64,000 nucleotides of DNA from Mesorhizobium shangrilense. GTDB taxonomy: Bacteria; Pseudomonadota; Alphaproteobacteria; Rhizobiales; Rhizobiaceae. Numbering within the stretch: the stretch's first letter is position 1; the number at the start of each line of letters is the position of its first letter. The DNA lies in the NCBI RefSeq assembly GCF_040537815.1, contig NZ_JBEWSZ010000001.1:2852001-2916000 (forward strand), read 5' to 3'. This document shows, piece by piece, positions 18,099-26,843 of the stretch. The position numbers and the translations under genes were made by a program. Under the pieces are notes generated by a model, which ran no database searches, had not been told where the DNA came from, and worked only from the letters and a program-made list of their open reading frames with translations.

Positions 18099-18145
18099 CA
18101 TAAGCCAAATCGTTCGTTTCTACCTTTTGAATACTGTGGCTTATG
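18099..18145. promoter_or_regulatory. Inverted repeat upstream of the LysR gene
   Basis: CATAAGCCA (18099-18107) and TGGCTTATG (18137-18145) are perfect nine-base complements separated by 29 bases, ending 40 bases before the LysR start codon. The spacing is long for a single dimer site but suits a looping or tetrameric LysR protein, or a hairpin in the leader. Role is inferred. Confidence 0.4.
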
Positions 18146-18185
18146 GTAATCTGCCGGTGATTTCGGGTTCACGAAGGCATAGACG

Positions 18186-19055
18186 ATGCGTTACGTTCAG
18201 CTGCGGGCCTTTCATCAGGTGGCAATCTCCGGCGGTTTTTCGCGGGCCGCCGAGGCGTTGTTCCTGACCCAGCCGGCCATCTCCGACCAGGTGCGCAAGC
18301 TCGAGGAAGAGTATGACGTCCTGCTGTTCAACCGGAACAAGAAACAGGTCACGCTGACGCATTCGGGCCAGAAGCTGCTCGAAATAACCCACCGCATGTT
18401 CGACACCGAACAGCAGGCGCTCGAACTCCTGACCGAGTCGCGGGCGCTGCGCTCCGGTACGCTGCGCATCGTCGCCGATGCCGCGCATCATCTGCTTCAC
18501 ATCCTCGGCGGCTTCCGGGCTCGCTATCCCGGCGTGCAGGTTTCAGTCCGCTCCGGCAACACCGAGACGGTGATCAGCAGCCTTTACAGCTACGATGCCG
18601 ACATCGGCGTGCTTGGCGAAGTGCCGGCCGGGCGTGATTTCGAGGTGCTGAAACTGAACTCGACGCCAATCATCGCCTTCACCTCCGTCGATCACCCGCT
18701 GTCGGGGACGAAATCACTGACGCTCAAGCAACTCGCGCAGGAATCGCTGGTGATGCGCGAGCGCGGCTCGAAGACGCGCCAGAAGCTCGAAGACCTGGCT
18801 GCAGGTTCAAAGGTCGAGCTCAGACCTTCGATCGAGGCCGAGGGCCGCGAAGCCGTCCGCGAAATCGTCGCATCGGGCGCCGGCATCGGCTTCGTCTCGG
18901 CGGCCGAATTCGGCCAGGATTCTCGACTGGTCCCGATCACCATCGATGCTCCCGAAACCTTGATGGACGAAGCGCTGATCTGCCTGCGCGAACGCAGCGG
19001 CGGCAAACTCGTGCGCGCCTTCCTCGACATGGCGCGCTCGATGTCGGCGGATTAG
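18186..19055 (+). CDS. LysR family transcriptional regulator, phosphonate-linked
   Basis: Regulator of 289 residues with the usual N-terminal helix-turn-helix (AISGGFSRAAEALFLTQPAISDQVRKLE, split here into the segments ISGGFSRAAEAL and TQPAISDQVRKLE) and a periplasmic-binding-like effector domain (GTLRIVADAAHHLLHILGGF onward). It is transcribed divergently from phnW, the standard arrangement for a LysR protein that controls its neighbour. Rhizobial and other AEP loci often carry such a regulator responding to AEP or a degradation intermediate rather than to phosphate starvation. The effector is not visible in the sequence. Confidence 0.88.
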   Translation: MRYVQLRAFHQVAISGGFSRAAEALFLTQPAISDQVRKLEEEYDVLLFNRNKKQVTLTHSGQKLLEITHRMFDTEQQALELLTESRALRSGTLRIVADAAHHLLHILGGFRARYPGVQVSVRSGNTETVISSLYSYDADIGVLGEVPAGRDFEVLKLNSTPIIAFTSVDHPLSGTKSLTLKQLAQESLVMRERGSKTRQKLEDLAAGSKVELRPSIEAEGREAVREIVASGAGIGFVSAAEFGQDSRLVPITIDAPETLMDEALICLRERSGGKLVRAFLDMARSMSAD

Positions 19056-19369
19056 GCCGCCGCGAGAACCTCGACCACATCCGCCTTCACCCGCCCGCCT
19101 TCGGATCGTAAGGGCTGCGCAGATGCGCAGTTGCCGCATGGCGAACGCCGGCCAGATCAACCTTGAAACGGCCCGTCGGTGAGGAACGCGCCATCGACAC
19201 CGGCTTCGTTATCGATCAGCCCGAGCGCCACAGAGGCGCGGACCGGTCAAGCTCGATGCGGCGGTGTGAGCGGCACATGCCACTCGGCGGGACGCCGATC
19301 GATAGGGTTGCGTCAAAGCCGGCGCCCCGGCAACGCGCTGGGGCACCGTGCGATCATAACCGGCCTGCG
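19056..19369. other. Intergenic region without supported gene
   Basis: About 310 bases between the convergent LysR gene and a small exported-protein gene. CTGCGCA (19115-19121) and TGCGCAG (19124-19130) form a short hairpin that may act in termination of the LysR transcript. Short open frames here show no recognisable protein. Confidence 0.5.
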
Positions 19370-19744
19370 TCAGCCGTTCGGATAGTAGCCACCATCGGCG
19401 CCGTCACCCATGTAGAAGCCGCCGCCGGCATCGAGCTGTAACTGCTGATCCAGATCCTCAATCTGGTTGAGCAAATCCCGGGATACGCCGCTGCCGACCG
19501 CCGAGCGATGGATGCTGTCGGCCTGTATCATCAGATCATGCTCCTGCTCGGGGGTGATCGCCTTTGCATCCCTTGCCTCGACAATTCCTTCCCTCACGCC
19601 CTGCAACTGGTCGAGGACCGCCCTTCCCTCAACCGACATCGCCTGCGGTTCAACCCTGTGGCGATGCACGGCGTAAGCACTCGACAGTGGCACCGCCGCC
19701 AGAAGCGATGCGATTGCTATGATCCTCGGTGTGAAAGTGCGCAT
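19370..19744 (-). CDS. Small exported hypothetical protein
   Basis: Protein of 124 residues. The first 26 residues are a signal peptide (MRTFTPRIIAIASLLAAVP, cleavage near AYA). The mature part is acidic and helical in the middle (VEGRAVLDQLQGVREGIVEA, then ITPEQEHDLMIQADSIHRSA), possibly a short coiled coil, and ends in a Gly/Tyr-rich tail (GGGFYMGDGADGGYYPNG). I do not recognise a family. The inner of two ATGs is chosen because AGGAGG is then seven bases upstream. It has no operon partners, lying between the LysR gene and an efflux pseudogene. Confidence 0.6.
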   Translation of the reverse strand: MRTFTPRIIAIASLLAAVPLSSAYAVHRHRVEPQAMSVEGRAVLDQLQGVREGIVEARDAKAITPEQEHDLMIQADSIHRSAVGSGVSRDLLNQIEDLDQQLQLDAGGGFYMGDGADGGYYPNG

Positions 19745-19962
19745 GGTCATGCCTCCTCTTTGACTGGAAAGCGGATTGGATAGCGCTTTCCGAACACGGA
19801 CCATCTGCTCCCGTCGCGTCGCGATGATCCTCTCATCGCCGGCGGTTCATGGCCCGCAGGAGTCATATGGGGCTGTCGTAACCCACGGCATGGCATGGAA
19901 CGGAAACGTGACAAAGTGTTGATCGCGGAAACAGAAGTCCGGCCTATCAGCGTCGGCAGCGT

Positions 19963-20654
19963 CTAGATGGCATAGTCGTCGCCAATGACGGCAGGACCTT
20001 TGGGAATAGCCGTTTGCGGCGTAACCTTGGTCGCGGCTGGACGACCCCGGGCCCTTGAGATCCAACGCGAAAAGCGGTCGAGATAGAGATAGACCACAGG
20101 CGTGGTGAACGGGGTCAGCGCCTGGCTGACGGCCAGACCGCCAAACATGGCGGAGCCAAGCGGCTGGCGCAGTTTAGATCCCGTTCCGTGGCAGAGCATC
20201 AGCGGAACCGCGCCGAGCATGGTCGCCATGGTGGTCATCATGATCGGCCGAAAGCGGATCAGAGCGGCACGGCGGATGGCCTCCTCGCTCGACAGCCCAT
20301 CCCCGCGTTCGCCCTCGATGGCGAAGTCGACCATCATGATACCGTTCTTCTTGACGATGCCGATCAGCAGGATGACGGCGATCAGAGCGATCAGGCTGAA
20401 ATCGTGGCCCAGGAGCATCAGGGCCACCACGGCGCCGATGCCAGCGGACGGCAAGGTGGACAGGATGGTCAGGGGGTGGATGTAGCTCTCATAGAGAATG
20501 CCGAGGATCAGATAGCCAGATAACCCCGTTCGATCCACGCGCCACTGGCAAGCGCGACGAGCACCAGCCCGGTCACCGAGCGCCTCTTACCCTTCCATGT
20601 CTGGCCCTTCGATGTCTGGTCCTTCGATGTCTGGGGACGCGGAGCATCGGACAT
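19963..20654 (-). pseudogene. Deletion remnant of an RND efflux operon (adaptor N-terminus joined to MdtC-like pump C-terminus)
   Basis: Two partial frames meet here. From ATG 20654, 48 codons run to a stop at 20508: a short polar tail with pentapeptide repeats, then a hydrophobic helix ([15 protein letters not shown]), which is the pattern of an RND periplasmic adaptor N-terminus. In the next frame, from about 20517 to the stop at 19963, come some 185 residues matching the C-terminus of MdtB/MdtC-like pumps ([50 protein letters not shown]). An intact adaptor plus pump would need several kilobases more, so an internal deletion joined the ends out of frame. Non-functional by inference. Confidence 0.8.
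20591..20635 (-). repeat. Three tandem 15-bp units
   Basis: Three consecutive copies of CCTTCGATGTCTGG plus one variable base (20591-20605, 20606-20620, 20621-20635); the first copy has one extra difference. On the minus strand they encode the pentapeptides QTSKD, QTSKG and QTWKG in the N-terminal tail of the adaptor remnant. Confidence 0.8.
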
Positions 20655-20914
20655 GGCAAATGTTCCCTGGTTCGACGGCGTGCATCGCGTCGAGCTACAA
20701 AACAGAATGTCCTATATCGACGAATGTTCGTTGGCAGCTTGCACGATACTTTGATCATCGAGTGATCAGGGATTGGCGGCGGCGGAGAGCGTCGCGGCAT
20801 GTGATCGGGCAGTGGTGCCGGCAGTCATGCCTGCCGGCTGAGGACTGACGGCCTCGGACATCACCTGGCATTCTTGCCGGCGTCCGAGGGGCGCTTGCCG
20901 TCTTACTCCGGATG

Positions 20915-21916
20915 TCAGTCGACCCTGACCGCCACCACCGCAGCACAGTCGCCGGCCTTGACCAGGCCGGGAAAATGCCGCGCCGCCAGCATGCCCGACA
21001 TCTTCGCCTTGATCTCCTGCGGGGCGATGCCGGTGCGGCCAACGGAATGGATGCGCGCCAGCACCGCGCCTTGTTGGACACGCTCACCGAGATCGACCAT
21101 GGTCTCGATCATGCCGTCATCCTCGGAGAAGGAGAAACAATCGCCAGATGGCATGTCGAGCCATTGTGTTCTGCCCTTCTCGACCGCACCATCAACGATG
21201 CCAGCATGGCGCAGCACATTGAGAATGCCGCGCCGCGCGATCCCTACGGTTTGCGCACGCGAGGTGCCGCCGCCGCCAAGCTCGGTGCTGACGAAGACCT
21301 TGCCCATTTCCTCCGCCGCCGTGTCGTACATGCCGACCGCATCGATCTCGATCATGCGCATCGAGAACGGTGCAGCGAAGGCCGCGACCGCATCGAAAGC
21401 TTTCTGCTCCAATGCCTTGTCGGGCAAAGTGTGCGCGGCGCAGAACGGCACGAAGTCCAGCGTCCTGCCGCCGGAATGGAAGTCGAACACGATGTCGGCG
21501 CGAGGCAGCAATTCGCGCTGGAAATAGTCGGCGATCTTTTCGGTCACGGTGCCGTCCGGCCGACCGGGAAATGTGCGGTTCATGTTGCCCTTGTCGATCG
21601 GCGACGTCCGCGTGCCGGCGCGGAAGGCCGGGTAGTTCATCGCCGGCACGATGATCACCGTGCCGCTGACATGCTTGGGGTCGAGTGTGCGGGCGAGATC
21701 GTAGAGCGCCAGCGGCCCTTCATATTCGTCGCCATGGTTGCCGCCGGACAGCAGCGCCGTCGGTCCGTTGCCGTTGCGGATGACGCAGATCGGGATCATC
21801 ACCGAGCCCCACGCCGAATCGTCGCGGCTGTAGGGCAAGCGCAGGAAACCGTGCTGGACGCCCTCCTTGTCGAAATCTACGGTTGGGGCGATCGGCGATG
21901 GACGGAGAGCGGACAT
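20915..21916 (-). CDS. doeB: N-alpha-acetyl-L-2,4-diaminobutyrate deacetylase (ectoine catabolism)
   Basis: Zinc-dependent succinylglutamate desuccinylase/aspartoacylase family enzyme, 333 residues, called EutE in rhizobia. It deacetylates N-alpha-acetyl-diaminobutyrate, the product of ectoine ring opening, to diaminobutyrate. Zinc ligands are seen as His and Glu in SGGNHGDEYEG and His in DFHSGGRTL; the RTFPGRPDG block is typical of the family. The start MSALRPSP at 21916 lies five bases past the stop of the ectoine hydrolase gene. It is the last gene of the minus-strand ehu-eut operon. Confidence 0.9.
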   Translation of the reverse strand: MSALRPSPIAPTVDFDKEGVQHGFLRLPYSRDDSAWGSVMIPICVIRNGNGPTALLSGGNHGDEYEGPLALYDLARTLDPKHVSGTVIIVPAMNYPAFRAGTRTSPIDKGNMNRTFPGRPDGTVTEKIADYFQRELLPRADIVFDFHSGGRTLDFVPFCAAHTLPDKALEQKAFDAVAAFAAPFSMRMIEIDAVGMYDTAAEEMGKVFVSTELGGGGTSRAQTVGIARRGILNVLRHAGIVDGAVEKGRTQWLDMPSGDCFSFSEDDGMIETMVDLGERVQQGAVLARIHSVGRTGIAPQEIKAKMSGMLAARHFPGLVKAGDCAAVVAVRVD

Positions 21917-21921
21917 CGGTT

Positions 21922-23100
21922 TCAATTCTTCACCACCAGCTTGCGCGGCACATTGGCAAGGCACTCTACACCGGTTTCAGTGATCAGGATGGATTCGGTG
22001 ATCTCCAGTCCCATCGTCTCCAGCCACAGGCCGGTCATGAAATGGAAGGTCATGCCGGGCTTGAGCTCAGTGCGGTCGCCGGGACGCAGGCTCATCGTGC
22101 GTTCGCCCCAGTCCGGCGGATAGGATAGGCCGATCGAGTAACCGGTACGGTTGTCCTTGACGATCCCGTATTTCTTCAGCACGGCGAAGAAGCCGTTGGC
22201 GATATCCTCGCAGGTGTTGCCGGGTTTGGCTGCCGCGAGCCCGGCCTCCATGCCCTCCAGCGTCGCCTTCTCGGCATCGAGGAATTCCTGCGTCGGCTTG
22301 CCGAGGAAGACGGTGCGCGACAGCGGGCAATGGTAACGGTTGTAGCAGCCGGCGATCTCGAAGAAGGTGCCCTCGCCGCGCTTCATCGGCTGGTCGTCCC
22401 AGGTCAGGTGCGGCGCCGACGCGTCGGCGCCCGAGGGCAGCAGAGGCACGATCGCCGGATAGTCGCCGCCAATGCCATCGACGCCGCGCGTGCCGGCATC
22501 ATAGATTTCGGCGACGAGATCGCATTTGCGCATGCCGACTTCGATCTTGTCGACGATGCGCTGGTGCATCGCTTCGACGATGCGGGCGGCCTTGCGCATA
22601 TAGTCGATCTCGGTCGCACTCTTCACCGCACGCTGCCAGTTGACCAGGGCCGTGGCATCGACAAAGCGGGCATTGGGCAGATGCTTCTGCAGCGAGGCGA
22701 AGGCAGCGGCGGAGAACCAGTAATTGTCCATCTCGACGCCGATGGCGAGCTTGCCCCAGCCGCGATCGGCGAGCACGCTGGACAAGAAGTCCATCGGGTG
22801 CCGCTCGGTCGACTGCACGTAGTGGTCGGCATAGCCGACGATGTTGTCATGCGAGAGATAGGCGGTGCGCCTGGCGCCGTTGGCGTCCTGGCCACGGCCG
22901 TACCAGACCGGCTCGCCCGATGGCGGCACGATGACCGCCTGGTGCACGTAGAACGACCAGCCATCATAGCCGGTCAGCCAGGCCATGTTGGAGGGGTCGC
23001 TGACGATCAGGAGATCGACGCCCTTCACCTCCATGGCTTGCCGTGTCTTGGCGAGGCGATCCGCATATTCGCCGCGCGAGAATTTCAGGTTCGGCTGCAT
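21922..23100 (-). CDS. doeA: Ectoine hydrolase (M24 peptidase fold)
   Basis: Creatinase/aminopeptidase P-like protein of 392 residues, called EutD in rhizobia. It opens the ectoine ring to acetylated diaminobutyrate. The N-terminal creatinase-like domain (VKGVDLLIVSDPSNMAWLTG) precedes the pita-bread domain with PLLPSGADASAPHLTWDD, GTFFEIAGCYNRYHCPLSRT and a C-terminal ETMGLEITESILIT. The start at 23100 has GAGGAAG eight bases upstream. It lies 38 bases after eutC and is coupled to the deacetylase gene. Together they form the core of ectoine degradation. Confidence 0.9.
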   Translation of the reverse strand: MQPNLKFSRGEYADRLAKTRQAMEVKGVDLLIVSDPSNMAWLTGYDGWSFYVHQAVIVPPSGEPVWYGRGQDANGARRTAYLSHDNIVGYADHYVQSTERHPMDFLSSVLADRGWGKLAIGVEMDNYWFSAAAFASLQKHLPNARFVDATALVNWQRAVKSATEIDYMRKAARIVEAMHQRIVDKIEVGMRKCDLVAEIYDAGTRGVDGIGGDYPAIVPLLPSGADASAPHLTWDDQPMKRGEGTFFEIAGCYNRYHCPLSRTVFLGKPTQEFLDAEKATLEGMEAGLAAAKPGNTCEDIANGFFAVLKKYGIVKDNRTGYSIGLSYPPDWGERTMSLRPGDRTELKPGMTFHFMTGLWLETMGLEITESILITETGVECLANVPRKLVVKN

Positions 23101-23138
23101 TCTTTTGCTTCCTCGTTTGTTGGGCCTTGCGGCCAGCA

Positions 23139-24131
23139 TCAGCTTTCGAAAACGGTTCCAGCGTTCGCCACCCGGGCTCGGTCGCGGGCGAGCGTGGCAA
23201 TCGCCGTGTCCTGCACACCTGTGCCGGTCAGGTCGGCGACGGTGATATCGCTGGCCGAACGCCTGCCATGCCGTTCACCGGCGATGATCTGGCCGAGTTC
23301 GGTCACTTGCTCGTCAGCGGCCATGACGCCGGCCGCGATGGCATGGTGGAGTTCGCCCAGCCGTCGTGTCTGGCGCGCGCTGTCGGCGACATAGAGATCG
23401 GCCATGCGCAGGATCGCCGGTGCGATCTCGTTCTTGTGCTCGGCGTCCGAGCCCATGGCGGTGATGTGTTGCCCGGCGGAGATGAAGCCGGCCTTGATCA
23501 GCGGCTGGGTCGACGGCGTGGTGGTGACGATGATGTCGGCGCCAGCCGCGGCCCTTGACGCGTCGGGTTCGGCGCGCACGACGATGCCAAGCTTTTCGCG
23601 CAAGGCGCCCGCTGTCGCCTCCGCCTTGGCGGCATCGCGCGCCCAGATGCGCGCTTCTGCAATCGGCCGCACCAGCATGAGGGCTTCGAGCTGCAGCCCG
23701 GCCTGCACGCCGGCGCCGAAGATCGCGGCGACGGACGAATCCTGCCGCGACAGATGTCTGGCCGCGACCGCACCAGCGGCAGCCGTGCGGACATCGGTGA
23801 GATAGCCATTGTCGAGCAGCAGCGCCTCGACCAGACCTGTTTTCGACGACAGCAGCACCATCATGCCGTTGACACTGGGCAGGCCAAGTTTCGGATTGTC
23901 GAAAAAGCCGGGGCTGATCTTGATGGCAAAACCGTCGATGCCGGGCACATAGGCGGTCTTCACATCGACCTCGCCGCGATGCTCGGGGATATCGAGGCGC
24001 AGGATCGGCGGCATCGCCACCGGCAAGGTGGCGAGCGCGCGGAAGGCATTCTCGACGCAAGCGACAGCATCGAGATCGAGCCTCACCATATTGCGCAGTT
24101 CGGCCTCGGTGAGGATCGTCATCCGGCTCAT
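23139..24131 (-). CDS. eutC: Ectoine utilization protein EutC, ornithine cyclodeaminase family
   Basis: Ornithine cyclodeaminase/mu-crystallin family protein of 330 residues. It shows the entry motif AYVPGIDGFAIKISPGFFDN, the Rossmann motif AAIFGAGVQAGLQLEAL and VTTTPSTQPLI. In ectoine clusters EutA, EutB and EutC are needed for hydroxyectoine conversion, probably via removal of the hydroxyl function; the exact step of EutC is not settled in my knowledge. The ATG overlaps the eutB stop by four bases (ATGA), indicating coupling. Confidence 0.87.
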   Translation of the reverse strand: MSRMTILTEAELRNMVRLDLDAVACVENAFRALATLPVAMPPILRLDIPEHRGEVDVKTAYVPGIDGFAIKISPGFFDNPKLGLPSVNGMMVLLSSKTGLVEALLLDNGYLTDVRTAAAGAVAARHLSRQDSSVAAIFGAGVQAGLQLEALMLVRPIAEARIWARDAAKAEATAGALREKLGIVVRAEPDASRAAAGADIIVTTTPSTQPLIKAGFISAGQHITAMGSDAEHKNEIAPAILRMADLYVADSARQTRRLGELHHAIAAGVMAADEQVTELGQIIAGERHGRRSASDITVADLTGTGVQDTAIATLARDRARVANAGTVFES

Positions 24132-25123
24132 GCGGCGTGCTCCGCGGCTGATGGGGCGTCACCGCAGATGATTGTCCGGTGCAGGCCCATATCGATGTTG
24201 CGGCCAGAGAGCAGCACGACCACCGGCCCGCTCACCGTGACCTTGCCGGCGAGCAGCGCGGCGATGCCGACGGCACCGGCGCCTTCGACGATCTCGCGTT
24301 CCCGCGCATAGGCATGGCGGATGCCGTCGGATATCTCTTCCTCGCTGAGCAGGATGACATCGTCGAGCAGGTCGCGGCACATGGCAAAGGTCAGCCGGTT
24401 GTCGAGGCCGATGCCGCCACCAAGCGAATCCGCCAGCGTCGGCAGTTCCTCCACGAGCACAGGCTTGCCGGCATCGAGGCTGGCCTTCATCGCCGCGCCA
24501 CGCGCCATCGAGACGCCAATGATCTTTGTCCTGGGGCCGACACCTTTAATGGCAGCGGCAATGCCGGAGGCAAGGCCACCGCCGGACAGCGGCACAAGAA
24601 CCAGAGCGGCCTCCGGGACCTGCTCGATCATTTCCAGCCCAAGCGTGCCTTGCCCGGCGATGACCGCCGGATGGTCGAAGGGCGGCAGCATCACCAGCCC
24701 CTCTTGCGTCACCAGCCGCTCGACCTCCTGCTGCGCATCATCCTGGCTGTTGCCGACAATGCGGATCTCGGCACCCAGACGGCGGATATCATCGAGCTTG
24801 TTGCCGGGCACCAGCCGCGACATGCAGATCACCGCGCGCATGCCCTCGAGCTTCGCCGCATGGGCGAGCGCCCGGCCGTGATTGCCGGTCGAAGCCGCGA
24901 CCACGCCGCGCGCCTTCTCCTCGGCGCTCAGTGAAGCAACGGCGTTCGAAGCGCCGCGCAATTTGAAGCTGCCGGTGGTCTGGCGATGTTCCAGCTTGAG
25001 ATAAACCGGGACGCCCAAGTGCTGCGAGAGATTCTGGGAATGTACGGTCGGCGTCCGCTCGACCTTGTTGGCGATACGGTCACGGGCGGAACGGATGTCC
25101 GCCAGGGCGACGGCGCACGTCAT
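24128..25123 (-). CDS. eutB: Hydroxyectoine utilization dehydratase EutB
   Basis: PLP-dependent threonine/serine dehydratase-like enzyme of 331 residues. The Schiff-base lysine is in TTGSFKLRGASN, the cofactor phosphate loop in PLSGGGLASG, and AASTGNHGRALA is the Asn-containing loop. In ectoine gene sets it acts with EutA and EutC on hydroxyectoine-derived intermediates. The only plausible ribosome site, GAGGGGG, lies inside the left terminal repeat of the 240-bp element just upstream, so the element supplies part of the translation signal. Downstream it overlaps eutC. Confidence 0.88.
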   Translation of the reverse strand: MTCAVALADIRSARDRIANKVERTPTVHSQNLSQHLGVPVYLKLEHRQTTGSFKLRGASNAVASLSAEEKARGVVAASTGNHGRALAHAAKLEGMRAVICMSRLVPGNKLDDIRRLGAEIRIVGNSQDDAQQEVERLVTQEGLVMLPPFDHPAVIAGQGTLGLEMIEQVPEAALVLVPLSGGGLASGIAAAIKGVGPRTKIIGVSMARGAAMKASLDAGKPVLVEELPTLADSLGGGIGLDNRLTFAMCRDLLDDVILLSEEEISDGIRHAYAREREIVEGAGAVGIAALLAGKVTVSGPVVVLLSGRNIDMGLHRTIICGDAPSAAEHAA

Positions 25124-25126
25124 GGG

Positions 25127-25366
25127 GCGACCCCCTCTGGCCTGCCGGCCATCTCTCCCTCGAGGGGGGAGATCCGCGGCTCATGCGCCACCGCCCTTCT
25201 TGCAGCGTCGACAATTTGCGAGGACGCGGCAGTAGCTAGTCTTCCCCCTTGAGGGGGGTAAGGAGTGTTCCGCGCAGCGGACGAAAAGCCAATTGCTGGG
25301 CTTTTCGAATGACGAACGCCCGAAGCGGCAGCGAAGGGCCGGAGCCGGCAGGCCAGAGGGGGTCGC
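25127..25366. mobile_element. MITE-like element with 23-bp perfect terminal inverted repeats
   Basis: The first 23 bases (25127-25149, GCGACCCCCTCTGGCCTGCC plus GGC) are the exact reverse complement of the last 23 (25344-25366). The 240-bp interior has no gene; it holds further hairpins, such as GAAAAGCC facing GGCTTTTC. The element fills almost the whole gap between eutA and eutB in an otherwise tightly packed operon, so it looks like an insertion. No transposase is present and no target duplication was recognised. Confidence 0.75.
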
Positions 25367-25387
25367 TTGTGCACGCAGGACATGATC

Positions 25388-26164
25388 TTACTGTCCCAGA
25401 GGCTGCGTCATCAGACGCCCGAATTCGGGATGTTCCGTCTCGTCGCCGCAGAGGCGCAGACAGTTCCAGGCTGTCGCCTGGTTGCTGGTCACGACCGGGC
25501 GGCCGATCGCCTGTTCCATCCCGGTGACCGCGAGCGCACCGCGCAATGCCGTGCAGGACACGAACAGCGCGTCGGCCTGCGCGTGTGTCGCTTTACGCGC
25601 GAGGTCGACAAGCGTTGCCGGGGCGATGCGCGCCATCTCGCGATCGTCCTCGAAACCCAGACAGGTGAAGCTCAAGATGTCGAAGCCGCGCGCCGCGAAA
25701 TACGTTGCCATAGGCCTAGAGGTCTCTACCGTATAAGGGGTGAGGATGCTGATCTGCTTGGCGCCGAACGCTTTCAACCCGCGCACGCCTGCCATCGGCG
25801 GCGTGACGACGGGCACACCGGGCTTGGCGGCAAGGATCGCCGCTTCGATCTCCGCATCGCCTATGACCACCGAGGCCGAGGTGCAGGAATAGCAAATGGC
25901 ATCGAGCGGCTCATCGGGCAGGATCAGGGCCGCGCCCGCCGTCAGCGCCGGCTGCATTTTTCGCAGGTTTTCCGGCGTCGTCGGGTTGGCATAGGGAATG
26001 CGCGCGACATAGACGCCGACGCGCTCGCTCGCCACCATTCGGTGAAAGTCCGGCTCGGTCGTATGGTCGGTGGCCAGGATGATCAGGCCAACCCGCTTGT
26101 TGAGCGGGCGGTCATCGAGTGCTGGCCGGTTGGGAACAATCTTGATCTCGGGCAAGGATTTCAT
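25388..26164 (-). CDS. eutA: Ectoine utilization protein EutA, Asp/Glu racemase superfamily
   Basis: Protein of 258 residues of the aspartate/glutamate racemase-maleate isomerase superfamily. The two catalytic cysteines are visible in CYSCTSASVVIGD and FVSCTALRGA, and the fold halves are marked by VGLIILATDHTTEPD and GAKQISILTPYT. In ectoine clusters it partners EutB and EutC for hydroxyectoine use, possibly as a stereoisomerase. The start at 26164 has AGAGGT upstream and lies three bases after the ehuD stop. The palindromic element follows it. Confidence 0.87.
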   Translation of the reverse strand: MKSLPEIKIVPNRPALDDRPLNKRVGLIILATDHTTEPDFHRMVASERVGVYVARIPYANPTTPENLRKMQPALTAGAALILPDEPLDAICYSCTSASVVIGDAEIEAAILAAKPGVPVVTPPMAGVRGLKAFGAKQISILTPYTVETSRPMATYFAARGFDILSFTCLGFEDDREMARIAPATLVDLARKATHAQADALFVSCTALRGALAVTGMEQAIGRPVVTSNQATAWNCLRLCGDETEHPEFGRLMTQPLGQ

Positions 26165-26167
26165 TGG

Positions 26168-26827
26168 CTACCTCTCGATCTTGCCGTAGCGGCGTTCCAG
26201 CCAGCGCAGCAGCACGACCGAACAGAGACTGATGACGAGGAAGAAGGCACCGACCAGCGTGATCGGCTCGATATAGCGATAGTAGGTGTTGGCGACGCTT
26301 TTCGCCTGGTTCATCAGTTCCAGAACGGTGATCGCCGACAAGAGCGGCGTCTCCTTGAACATGGCGATGAAATAGTTGGCCAGCGCCGGGATCATTGGCG
26401 GGATGGCTTGCGGGATGATGATGTGCGTCCAGGTCTGCGTGGCGCTCAGGTTGCAGGCCTTGGCGGCCTCCCATTGGCCGCGCGGCACATTGTCGATGCC
26501 GGCGCGATAAACTTCCGCCGTGTAGGTGCCGTAGTGCAGCCCAAGCCCGATGACGCCGGCGACCAGCGGCGGCAGCAGGATGCCGATGTCGGGCAACACG
26601 TAGAAGATGAAATACAGCTGCACCAGCAGCGGCGTGCCGCGAATGAACTCGGCCGCCCAGCCGACGGTGCGCGACAAGGCCCTGTTTGGCGAACGGCGCG
26701 CCAGCGCGATGCCCAGCCCGACGATCGCCGCCAGCACCGAGCCGAGCAGCGTCGCCAGGATGGTGATCTTCACCCCCTGGATCAGCGTCGGCATGATCTG
26801 CCAGACGAAATTCCAATCCCAATCCAT
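26168..26827 (-). CDS. ehuD: Ectoine/hydroxyectoine ABC transporter permease EhuD
   Basis: Inner-membrane permease of the polar amino-acid (HisM/HisQ) family, 219 residues. It has the family markers FIRGTPLLVQLYFIFYVLP and the EAA-type loop AAKACNLSATQTWTHIIIPQ. It pairs with EhuC to form the channel. The start MDWDWNF at 26827 lies 16 bases after the ehuC stop; a longer frame overlapping ehuC is less likely because it adds a Gly/Arg-rich stretch. Part of the ehuABCD-eutABCDE order known from Sinorhizobium. Confidence 0.9.
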   Translation of the reverse strand: MDWDWNFVWQIMPTLIQGVKITILATLLGSVLAAIVGLGIALARRSPNRALSRTVGWAAEFIRGTPLLVQLYFIFYVLPDIGILLPPLVAGVIGLGLHYGTYTAEVYRAGIDNVPRGQWEAAKACNLSATQTWTHIIIPQAIPPMIPALANYFIAMFKETPLLSAITVLELMNQAKSVANTYYRYIEPITLVGAFFLVISLCSVVLLRWLERRYGKIER

Positions 26828-26843
26828 CAGCGGACCCCGGCCA

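Noticed and set aside
19163..19441. Plus-strand frame of 92 codons
   Set aside because: No ribosome site, no recognised domain, and it runs into the antisense of the exported-protein gene.
20655..20914. Possible gene in the gap between the efflux remnant and the deacetylase gene
   Set aside because: Only short frames without motifs or ribosome sites; left as non-coding.
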